Assembly: GCA_019925795.1 (NCBI GenBank)
Contig: CM034315.1
Coordinates: 6,758,001 to 6,822,000 of the forward strand
DNA from: Dendrobium chrysotoxum
Lineage: Eukaryota; Streptophyta; Magnoliopsida; Asparagales; Orchidaceae
Length of the DNA stretch: 64,000 nt
Direction: 5' to 3'
Shown: positions 11,701 through 23,700 of the stretch, piece after piece
Numbering within the stretch: the first letter of the stretch is position 1
Layout: the number at the start of each line of letters is the position of its first letter
Translations under genes and position numbers: made by a program
The notes under the pieces: generated by a model
The model's database searches: none
What the model saw: only the letters and a program-made list of their open reading frames with translations
Told to the model about the DNA's origin: nothing

Positions 11701-14700
11701 ACTCCCTTTTGTGAGTGTACAAATCAATTTTTTCGTCTTCTCGCATGGGGTGAATTTCTTAGGATTTTTTCTTGTGCGATAACCCAAGCAATATGGCCAT
11801 TTTTCAAGGCAATTTTGATGTTTCGAATGCGCCGATGTTACCCATTTCACTAAATGATACATTTAGAACTAGATTATGTGATTCCACATTTGTTGTCCAC
11901 CATTTTGGTCAAGTTTGATCGAATCAGTTGTGGAGTTTTTTTTCTTGATAGTTTCAATGTTTTGGACGCATTGATGTCGCCTATATTATGAAACAATTGA
12001 TGTCTAAATACTTTTGAAGTATGAAATTTCAAGATGGCACTGCAAGACGATGCACCCATTGTTCGTTGCTTTTATCAGATTCAATCAAATCAATTCATTG
12101 GATTTATTTGGAGTTCAACAATATGGTTTAGATGGCTCTCTCTGTGCCATCATCGCCACTTGTTATTCTAGTTGATCTGACCATCTTAAAGGCTCCTTTG
12201 AATATTGCTTACACCACTCGTTTGCAAAAGTGTTGGGCAGTTTGCTTGTTCGGGTTTGCTCTCATCATTTTCCACTCAATATATTTTTTCATTAAGACTC
12301 AATTTCATCTTTTCATAAGCAAGCTTTTACATGTTAAGGCAAACCTACATACTTTTTGCCTAATGATGATATATCTAAACTTGCTCTCCTATTTTCTTGT
12401 GTAATTGTTGGCAAATTCTCGTTGTGCTATCCGAACTTGGATATCATTCGCAAATTCATGTCAAGTATTCATTTGGTTGATGAATATTCAATTGAACTCA
12501 TTGATTGTCATTATATTATTAGAATTTCTTTAAAAATAGATTGCATCATACTCTTCTCTTGTAAATGCGAATGTTGAAGTGGTCACGCCATTTTGTCAAT
12601 GTGAAAATACAAATAATAAAATACTAAACCATTCAAACTTAAACTTGAATCAAAAGCTTCTTTGGCCTTTAATAAACAATCAATTTCGGATCAAAACAAC
12701 TTAAACAATAAAACCCTTTAGGATATATCAAAGCTGCACAACTTTCTCCACACATTATTGATGATTTGCTAGAACAACTGACTCTAGTCTAGGCTAGGCT
12801 AATGATTGTTCTGGCTTGCTTGCAGATACCTTGTGATGTGAAACGATCCACAGAATTGCAGGATTTAATAAGAAATTTGTTTTAGCAATGAAATTATAGA
12901 ATTAATGTTTCACTAAGTTAAGACTTTTAGTTTTCGTGGTTATTGATTTGCTTTAGGCATGCGATTACACATCAGAATGATAGAATGATTCAAAATAATA
13001 ACAAGCAAAATAGTAAATCAAACATGCGGGTAACAATAATCCGTCGCCTAATAAATATAACTTTCACCTTTGAGTCCTTCACTCTTGCTCTTGCAGTTGG
13101 GGTTTGGCGGAGAAGGGGTAGAAGCAACCTTAGAGATGCCACCACAAGACAAGTGGCGCATAGGATCTTGTTCGCCGGAGAGGTAGCCAAAGTTGGAGAA
13201 GGCGGTGGACGACCAATGAGTTGCCACGAATCGGAAGGTTGTTGCTTGTCGATGACTTCCGCCAAAGTGAAGAGGATAAAGTCGACGTATTCCTCGACGG
13301 TGAAGTCAAATCCAAAACTGAGATCAAAGAAAGGTGATTGTAGGATGTCTAGTTGGCCTTGCTCGTCGTACACGAACCCATGGTCAACTTCAGGATCCGC
13401 CATCCATCGACGAAGAGTTTCTCTTGGTGGTGTGCTTCAGAGGAGCCGCCGGTTGGAAGGGCGACAGAGAGGAGGGGCAGCGGCTTAAGGGGTTGGAGGG
13501 TGGAGGAGGGACGGGAGGGGATGGGTAGAGCTAGGGTTAGGAGTTTGAGGAGAGGATTTAGGAAAATCTGAAATTACTTTCAGAATTTCCAAAGAAGGAG
13601 AGAGAGGGAATAATTTGAATTTCAAATTATTCCAAAGGGTATGGGGCCGGCGGCTAAAGAGGAGACTGGGGAAGATTTATTGGGAGTTTGGGATTTAATT
13701 GGAGAAAGGGGAGGGGCTTAATGGGGGCCGACCATATAGAGAGGGGAAAGAGGGGATTTTGTTTTAATTATGTGGGCCCCAAGGAATAAATAGAGATTGA
13801 AATCAAATCTGAATTTAATTTCGGATTTGATTTAATTATGGAGGTTTCCTAACTTAGGTTTTAGTATTAGGAAAATATTCGAATTCAAAAATTTAATTGA
13901 ATTCTAAATAGGAAACGTCGCTAATTGATTATGGCTTAATTTAGGAAAGTGAATAAAGGCAATTGGAATTTGTATTTCAAATTTTCGGGGACAAGATGGC
14001 CGGTGGTCAGGGCTTGAGGATGGAGAGGGGCAGCGGGGTGGAGGCCGGCAGCTGGACTTGGTGGGAGCCCTGCGGTTTGGGCAGCCAAGGGAGGCCGGTG
14101 GGTTTGGGTCTTCAAGGGAGGCGGCAGCTTTGGGAGTTGGGGCTCGGTTTAAGGAATAGAGAGGCGGTGGGTGTAGGGGAAGGGAAGGAAATAGAAGAGC
14201 CACGAACCTCGGAATCCTCCAAAGGTTGACGGGTATTACTCTCACCCTCACCTAGGATTTCTTCTCTCAAGAACTCACAAAGAGATCAAGCAAGAAAACT
14301 GAAATTATCATTCATAATCATCATTAGAAAATAATATAATGACTAAGCCTTAATATATAGGCCTCCAAAAGTAAAAAGAAAATGACACATATGCCCTCGG
14401 GCTACAACATGAAACAAATCCCTCATAGGGGTACAAGTGGAAAAACTGAACTTTAAATAAAAGAAATATGCTAAAACATCATAAATAGAGACTATGAATC
14501 GTAGCCGTCGATCTACGATTCCTTCGATGGTAGGTGCGCCGAAATCTCCTGCTGATGACCTCATCATTCTACCCGGGTGGGAGAAAGCTCGACCCCGTCA
14601 AGTAAGTGTCTCGTGAACTCTCGTACAACTCCAGAAGGTCGGGGTCCAACCTCTGTATCTCCTCGCGATCCATCCACGTGTTCTCCATCTCCAATTTCCC

Positions 14701-17700
14701 TTTCCATTGAACCAAGTACCTTTGGCGCCCAGCATCTTTGGTGGAGATGATTTCATCACTAAGTATTGCTTCCATCTCCTCCGCATTAGGTAAAGTAGGG
14801 ATATTTGGGAGTGGAGGTAGGCTAGGGTTCTCACCAGGTTGGGTCACACAAGGCTCGATATTTAGTGGATTTGTAGGGTTAAATTCTGGTCCCTCAATGG
14901 TTACTAGATCTTCGATGTTAAACGTAGGATTTGCAGGGATTAAGGTCTAGCACATAAGCGTTACTATTTATTTTGGATATTATTTTGAAAGGTCCTATGC
15001 TTCTAGCATGTAAATTTTTAACGGTTGACTTAGACTCGTAATCCGATTGACAGAATTATTATAAGCGAACTCTACAGTAGGAAGTTTGGAGTCCCAATCA
15101 CGAATATGCTCGCCTACTAGAGTCCTAAGAAGGTTACCTAGACTCCTGTTAATTACTTTCGTTTGACCGTCAGTTTGTGGATGAAAGGCAGAAGAAAATT
15201 GTAATTTGGTTCCCATTTTGTGCCATAAAGTCTTCCAAAAATAGCTAATGAATTTTACGTCACGATCCGACACTATGGTTTTAGGTAAACCGTGAAGCCT
15301 AACAATTTCATCGAAATATAATTTGGCAATCCTAGATGCATCAAACGTTTTGGAGCACGGGAGAATGAGCCATCTTAGAAAATCTATCCACTACCACACA
15401 CACAGAGTCGTGCTTTCTAACAGTCTTGGGTAGTCCTAAAACAAAATCCATGCTAACATCCTGCCAAAGGCAGTTAGGTATAGGGAGGGGTGTGTAGAGA
15501 CCTGTATTCTATTTCCTTTGCTTTGCCAACTGACAAGTATGGTACCTCTTGATCAATCTACTAACATCACGTTTCAGACTGGGCCAGAAGAATCGATGTT
15601 CAACTGCAGCGATGGTTTTAGATTGTCCAAAGTGTCCCACTAAACCTCCATCGTGTAATTCCCAGACGATAAATTCTCGCTGCGAAGTATTGGGAATACA
15701 TAGCTTCTGTGACTTAAATAAATACTCATCCTCCAAGAAGAAATCACATACTATTCGTTCGCTCCCAGTCAACAGTGCGGAATACGTTTCCTTAAAATCA
15801 GGACAATCCCAATAGTCTTCTTTAATTCGCTCGAAACCAATTACTTCAGTCTTCATTTCATGAGTAACCATCATCCGACGACTTAATGCATCAGCGGCTT
15901 TATTCTCAGATCCTGCCTTATGTCTAATTGTATAAGTGTACTATTGCAGGAATTCAACCCAATTACCATGACGGGCATTGGGTTTCTTTTGCGAATTAAT
16001 GTATCGCAAAGCCTTGTGGTCTGAAAATATGACGAATTCTTGCGGCAGCAGGTAGTGTCTTCAATACCTAAGGGACTGAATGATCGCATAAAACTCCTTA
16101 TCATAGGTAGAGTACCGTTGCCTAATATCATTTAGCTTCTCACTGAAATACGCAACAGGGTGTCCCTCTTGGGATAAGACTCCTCATATTCCAATACCAG
16201 ATGCGTCGCAAGTTACTTCAAAAACCTTAGAAAAATCAGGTAGACACATTATGGGGGTGTTTACCATGTTTTTCTTTATTTCCTCGAAAGCTTTAGAGGC
16301 AGGTACAATCCAAAGGAATTTTCCCTTTTTTAGGCAATTAGTTATAGGGGCCACGATAGTGCTAAAATTTCTGATAAATATCCTATAAAAGGTGGCCAAT
16401 CCATGAAAACTCCGAACGTCTCTGATGTTCTTTGGTTCAGGCCACTCATTAATTGCTCGTACTTTCTTAAGGTCAACCGATATTCCTTGAGAGGATATGA
16501 TAGATTCGAGAAAAGTGACACTAACGGTGAGGAACATACATTTCTTTGGGTTAGCATACAATTGCTCCTTCCTCAAAGCCTCACAGACTTGCTTTAGATG
16601 ATTTAGATGTTGGTCCACTGAACTAATATAGATCAAAATATCATCAAAATAGACCACAACGAATTTTCCTTAGAACGGACGAAGAACTTGGGTCATAACT
16701 CTCATGAACGTACTAGGCGCATTACTAAGGCCAAATGGCATATCCATCCATTTGTACAACCCATCCTTAGTTTTAAAAGCCATCTTCCATTGGTCGCCAG
16801 AGAGAATCCTAATCTGATGATAACCATTTTAAGATCAATCTTAGAGAAAAGTGTTGCTCCAGTCATCATATCCAACATGTCATCCAAGCGGGGAATGGGG
16901 AAACGATATTTCACAGTAATCTTGTTGATAGCGCAGCTATCAACGCACATCCTCCAAGAGCCATTCTTTTTGGGAGTTAAAAGTGCGGGAACAACACACG
17001 GACTTAAGCTTTCTTTGATAAATCTCTTTTGGAGCAAATCATCGACTTGTTCTTTTAACTTAGCGTGCTCTCCCGGGTTCATACGATAGTGGGGAAGGTT
17101 GGGTAGTGAGGCTCCGGGTACCAAGTCTATAGCGTGCTGGATGTCCCGTAGGGGGGGGGGGGGGCAATTGGTTTGGAAGATCCACAGGGGAGACATCTGC
17201 AAAAGTCTCAAGGAGTGGTTGGACCTCTTCCGGGTTAGGCTCTCCTAGTTCCTCACTTGCTTCACGGGCCACTAGGGTATACATAGGGCTCCTTGACTAA
17301 GTTCAACTTCTACTTCCTTCATAGTTAAGAAGTGTAACCCTTTGCTAGGTTTAACAGGAGCAGGCTTGACTTCATTCTTATTGGGCTTTGGTTGGGAAGG
17401 TACCAGCTTGATCTTCTTGCCGTTATGCTCAAACACGCAGGTGTTTGTCCTTACATAAATATGGACATCGTTGTCAAATAACCACGGGCAACCAAGGATA
17501 GTCTGACCCACATCCATAGTCAAAACATCACACCAAATCTTCTCCTGATATCCAACAAACTCTATGGGAATAAGGCTCCTATCCTTTTTCTCTATGGCAG
17601 TCAAATTAATTCAAGCGACCTTATAAGGGTTAGGGTGGGGTGTCGTTTTCAAGTTAAGTTTGGATATCATCATGGAGGAGACAGCATTGATGCAACTCCC

Positions 17701-20700
17701 ATTATCAATGATGGCCTTACAGTTCTTGTCTCCAATCTTGGTAAATGTGTGGAAAATTGAGGTCCTACGCCAATCATCACTCGGCTTAGGTTGGGACAAG
17801 GCACATCTAACAACTTGCAGATCAATGGGGTTTTCTTTGTAGAAGAAGTCTTCTTCATCATCAACGTGATGAACCAAATCAGTATCAGGTTCTTCCTTTT
17901 CTTCTTCAACCTCTTCGACCATGGTAACCTGGTAGGGACTAGAACATTACGAGGCAATGTGTCCATAACCATGACACCTATAGCATTTGGTTCCAGAGGT
18001 TGCTTTAGGTCAGGGCGAGGTTGGGATTGGCTGGCAGCTGGTTGGTTAATCACAGGGCCAGCAGGTCGGTTTTGAGGTTGACTGGAAGAAGCTCTATATG
18101 GGGTTGGGCGGGTGTCTAGATGCTTAGAATGAGAATGGGTCCTAAACTTCTCGAGGTCAAGCACTAAGCTGCAGGCTGCTTCTAAGGTATCAACTCCTCT
18201 TGCGAAAAGTTTGTTTCGGAGATCTTCCCTAAGGCCAGCTCTAAACATAGAAAGAATTTGGGCAGGGGTAGTGATTTCTTCGCCGCTACAATGAATCATG
18301 TAGTCATCAAAAGCGGAGATATAATCTTTGACAGGCTCCCTTGAATCAGCCTATTCTATCTATCTAAGAGCTTGGGGTAGTAGGATCGAGGGAGGTACTT
18401 TCGCTTGAGCTCTTGCTTTATAGTTCGCCAGTCGCTGTTCGGGTGCTCACCTCAAGCTTCGCTCATGTTTTCTAAGTTTGTCCAGTATTGGCTAGCTCTG
18501 CTCGTAAGTTTCATCTCAGCGAACTTAACTTTCCTAGCCTCCGAGATGTTATACCATTTGAAATAGCTATCCATCCTTTTGAGTCAATTCAAAAAGACTT
18601 GAGGGTCGAGGGTACCATCATAGGAAGGGGCGTCTATTCGGATGTTTTTGAGTAACTGAGTGTCGTTATCTCTCCAAATTGGTTCATGTCCTACGGGCTC
18701 CTGGTTGGGCCTATGATATTGACGGTAAGGTTCTCGCGGAGGTCCGTAGTTAGCTTGTGCTTCTTCGACATAAGGGGAGGGAGGTCTAGAAGGTGTATAC
18801 ATTATCGGATTTCCTAGCCTTTCGATGTTATCAAGTCGTTCTCCCGCATGTCGTCTAAAGTCAGCTAGGTCGCCTTGGGTTTCTCTAATCTGTTGGGTAA
18901 CCGTTCCCAGTTGACCTAGAATTAAGTTTAAAGTCCGCTGAATTTACTCCGAATCCATGGGTAGATATTGGGGAACACTTAGGATTGCAGCTAGTTAAGG
19001 GAAAGCACTTAAACACCTAATTTAATGCACCTAATGTTCACCTAAAAGTGCAGGAAATGAATGGACAACAGACTAAGACAATAAGTTGAGTTGCTTATGT
19101 GATAAGGGATGTTATTGAGTTGAAGACAGCAAGTAAACACTTAAGTAGACTCACCTAAAGTCCTTTAAATGGTGTAGAATTTTACAAGACAGCAGGCAAA
19201 AATAATAATTTAAAATGACTATGCGATGGTATGCATGCAAACAAGCTTTTTAAAGGTAAAATAGACTCCTAGGATAACTTCTAACACATATAACTCATGC
19301 CTACCATGCTCTGATACCAAGATGATGTAAAACGATCCACAAAATTGCAGGATTTAATAAGAAACTCGTTTTAGCAATGAAATTATAGAATTAATGTTTC
19401 ACTAAGTTAAGACTTTCAGTTTTCGTGGTTATTGATTTGCTTTAGGCATGCGGTTACACATCAGAATGATAGAATGATTCAAAATAATAACAAGCAAAAT
19501 AGTAAATCAAACATGCGGGTAATAATAATCCGTCGCCTAACAAATAGAACTTTCACCTTAGAGTCCTTCACTCTTGCTCTTGCAATTGGGGTTTAGCGGA
19601 GAAGGGGTAGAAGCTGTGATGTCCTAGGATCTAAATTGGAAGAATTATTCTTTTAATCTTTTAATAAACAACAACCAGAGCTATCTAATATCATCTATTA
19701 GTAATAAACAGTGAAAATAATTCTATAATTCAAAACATCAATATACAAATTTGCATTCATTCCCAAAAATTATATACACTACTCAAGAGCTACACAATCA
19801 AATATTAACTATTTTGGCCTGAGTACAAAAAATAGCTAAAACAAAAAGAAATAGAACCTGAAGAATCCTAACCAGTTTCACACTCCTGCTCCCCTAACCT
19901 GACCTGAAATCAATTAACCACATATAATGAGCTTAAAAGCCCAGCAGGTCACCAAAACCTACAACTGAAATCAAAGCATGGCAAAGGAGCAGTATGCATA
20001 TCAACAGTTAAATCACAACAGTTATATTCATATGATCATTGAATCAATGCAGTAATAATAAAATTCATAGGCAACAGTAATACAATCTGTAAATAGTAAA
20101 ACAACAAAACCCAGGAAAGCAAGTAAACCAGTACATGTGTCAAATCTATAAAGCAATCGTCGTATCCGTAATACCAATTAGTAAAGAAATCGAATAAAAC
20201 ATCGAATCAAAATATCAATAAAGACAGTTGAAATCAAATCAATGTAGTAAAATCATATAAGAGTGTTCACATGCTATCCAATAATTATATAGCAACATTT
20301 AAATCAGTATCTCAATCTAAAGCTTCATATCTCAATCACATGCTCAATAAATTCTGTATAACACGTACTCGATATATCACATGCTCATTATCATTACAAT
20401 GAATCAATAGTATCAAATAATATCAGTATCTATATCAACAACAGTTCAGTGGCAGGAGTAATAAAATAATGCAGTAATAGTAAGTCCATGTAGTGATAAT
20501 AAATCCATACAATACTAAGAATAATACCTCAAGAATATGCATTTTAGTAGTCATACTAAACAAGTAGGAAGTCCTGGCTATCACGGTGTTTTTCAGTATT
20601 GTATCGATAAACCGTTGGCTCAGTAAACAGAGTCGTCGCTCTTTGTCCGTTGGCATAGTAATCATCTTCTTATAACTCCCAATCAGTATCACGTGAATCA

Positions 20701-23700
20701 GTAGAGGATAACACCAAACCACAGTATTTAAAAGAAAATCCGTCGGCTCACTATCCTGTACAGGTCAATCAGTCTCCAACCAACGAGTCAACCAGTCTTT
20801 ACTTGTCTTTTACATACACAGTAGTATCACAGTATAATAACAGTAATTTTAATCATATATCCACATTCATTTTCAATGCATTACAACCAATAAAACATAA
20901 TTGAGCTGAATTTTGAAAATGCCCAAAATGTCCTAACAGTAGACAACAAAATTTCTATTCGGCAAAAATTCACATTTTCAGAAAATTATCAAATTGCCAG
21001 GGATTGTGTAAAATGATATTTTAAGACTTTTATTGTACTACACTATTTTTAGAAGTCAAAATAAATTTCGGGGTAGATAAAAATCGCTGTATTTTCAAAA
21101 CTACCCGGTGAAAAATCTCAAATAAATACTCAAAATACTCATAATCATAATCTCTATAACATACAAAAAGTTACGCGGTGAAAGTTTTGCCAATACAAAA
21201 TTATGCACATTTTTTGATAACGGAAACACAATTTGAACAGAAAAATATCAAAAATACACTATCTTTGAAATCAGAAATAGGGTATGGATTCCTTACAACG
21301 AGACGAGCAATTATCCCAACTAGTTCGACGGACGAAAATGACACCGTGGCCTCCATATCTCAACTTCTTCTTTCTCTCTCCTCTCTTTCCTCTCACATTT
21401 TTCTCTAAAGCTTCTCTGTTAGCGGAATTAGAGAGGATAAAGGTTTATTAAAGTTTATTATTAGTGCCTTTAGATATTTTGTAATAAACTAATAATTTAA
21501 TATTATATTATATTATTTAATCAATTTCTTTAGTATCAAATTCAAATAAATTATTTTAGGACTCAGAAAATTATAGAAAAATATTCATAAAATAAATCAT
21601 AATATTTAAAAAATATCAGCGAAATCGGTTTGCAAATCAGACACCTAAAGATTCCAAAATCCTCACTTATATCGACAGGTACAAATTCCTTAAGGATTTT
21701 CACCGGTGTCCAAAAATTACGAAAAAATTCATGTAAGTAAAATACTTCGATCAAAATACGATGGCGAAAATAAATTGTGATTTGAGTTATAATGACTCCA
21801 AAAAAATTTATCTAAAATCAAAATACGGGTTATTACAGAAGCAACCCTAGAGATGCCGCCACAAGACAAGTGGCGCGTAGGATCTTGTTTGCCGGAGAGG
21901 TAGCCGGAGTTGGAGAAGACCAATGAGTTGCCACGAACTGGAAGGTTGTTGTTTGTCAATGACTTCCACCAAAGTGAAGAGGATACAGTCGACGTATTCC
22001 TCGATGGTGAAGTCAAATCCAAAACCGGGATCAAAGAAATGTGATTGTAGGATGTCTAGTTAGCCTTGCTCGTCGTACATGAACCCATGCTCAACTTCAG
22101 GATCTGCCATCCATCGACAAACAGTTTCTCTTGGTGGTGTGGTTTGGAGGAGCCGCCGGTTGGAAGGGCGACTGAGAGGAGGGGCGGCGGCTTAAGGGGT
22201 TGGCAGGTGGAGGAGGGAGGGGAGGGGATGGGTAGAGCTAGGGTTAGGAGTTTGAGGAGAGGATTTAGGAAAATCTGAAATTAATTTCAGGATTTCCTAA
22301 TAGGGAAAGGGAGGGAATAATTTGAATTTCAGATTATTCCAAAGGTATGGGGGCCGGTGGCTAAAGAGGAGATTGGGGAAGATTTAGTAGGGGTTTGGGA
22401 TTTAATTGGAGAGAGGGGAGGCTCTTAATGGGGGCTAGCCATATAGAGAGGGGAGAGAGGGAATTTTGTTTTAATTATGTGGGCCCCAAGGAATAAATAG
22501 AGATTGAAATCAAATCTGAATTCAATTTCAGATTTGATTTAATTAGGGAGGTTTCCTAACTTAGGTTTTAGTATTAGGAAAGTATTCGAATTCAAAAATT
22601 TAATTGAATTCTCAATAGAAAACTTCCCTAATTGACTATGGCTTAATTTAGGAAAGTGAATAATAGCAATTGGAATTTGAATTTTAGATTTTGGGGGACA
22701 AGATGGCCGGCGGTCAGGGCTTGGGGAAGGAGAGGGGCGGCGGGGTGGAGGCCGACAGTTGGGCTTGGTGGAGAGCCCGGTGGTTTGGGCAGCCAAGGGA
22801 GGCCGACAGGTTTGGGTCTTCAAAGGAGACGACGACTTTGGGAGTTGGGGCTCGGTTCGGGGAATAGAGAGGCGATGGGTGTAGGGGAAGGGAAGGAAAT
22901 AGAAGAGCCGCGAACCTCGGAATCCTCCAAAGGTTGATGGGTATTACTCTCACCCTCACCTAGGGTTTCTCCTCTCAAGAATTCACAAAGTGATCAAGCA
23001 AGAAAATTGAAATTCTAATTCATAATCATCATAAGAAAATAATACAATGACTATGCCTTAATATATAGGCCTCCAAAAGCAAAAAGTAAACGCACATATG
23101 CCATCGGGCTACAACATGAAACAAATCCCTCATAGGGGTACAAGTGGAAAAACTGAACTGTAAATAAAAGAAAAATGCTAAAACATCATAAATAAAGACT
23201 ATGAATCGTAGCCGTCGATCTACGATTCTTCCGATGGTAGATGCGCCGAAATCTCCTGCTGATGTCCTCATCACCTTGCTTGGAGGGTATCTTTTGTTTG
23301 TTTACTTACTTTTCAGCATTCTAAATGTCATACATGTTTAATTTCTATTGGTGCACCTTAGACTTTTTTAGGATGCATTAGCTTCATTAGATTCTTATAC
23401 ATCTGCTTTGCACTCTTTTATTACTCGCTTTACTGCTTTTATTATTTGCAAGAGTTAGTGTAGAATGTACTTAGGATCTGATGTAAATGTAAAGAGTCAT
23501 TATAAATGTAGCCTTTATATAGATCGAGTTGTAAAGCGTCAATGAGTTATAAAAGTTTAAAAGTACTTGCTTATGTACACATATAGGGCTCCAAAAGATA
23601 ATTCCTTCTCCTTTGAAGCATATTCTCTTTTGAAATTCTATTGAACACTCGAAGCCAGAAGATGATAAGCAAATACTTTTAAATCAATCTTTAGGCATAG

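Larger units (their letters stand above)
12834..23273 (-). mobile_element. Element A: complete Ty3/gypsy chromovirus with a solo LTR nested in its 5' LTR
   Basis: The 10.44-kb element is bounded by the 5-bp duplication CCTTG (12829-12833 and 23274-23278). It has direct LTRs of 1733 bp (left) and 1723 bp (right, after subtracting a 2.2-kb insert), both TGATG...CATCA. A tRNA-iMet primer site (TGGTATCAGAGC, minus strand) lies beside the right LTR. Minus-strand order is gag, protease, RT, RNase H, integrase, chromodomain, which makes it a chromovirus. All coding parts carry stops or frameshifts. It lies antisense in an APM1 intron. Confidence 0.95.

Noticed and set aside
12990..13403. Minus-strand 137-codon frame as a small gene
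   Set aside because: It lies wholly in an LTR and the sister LTR has an early stop. It is kept only as a finding.
13400..14250. GC-rich proline-rich frames as a promoter CpG island or exon
   Set aside because: The same GC-rich segment recurs in every LTR of the family (1-300, 22130-22950, 52690-53350), so it is LTR sequence.
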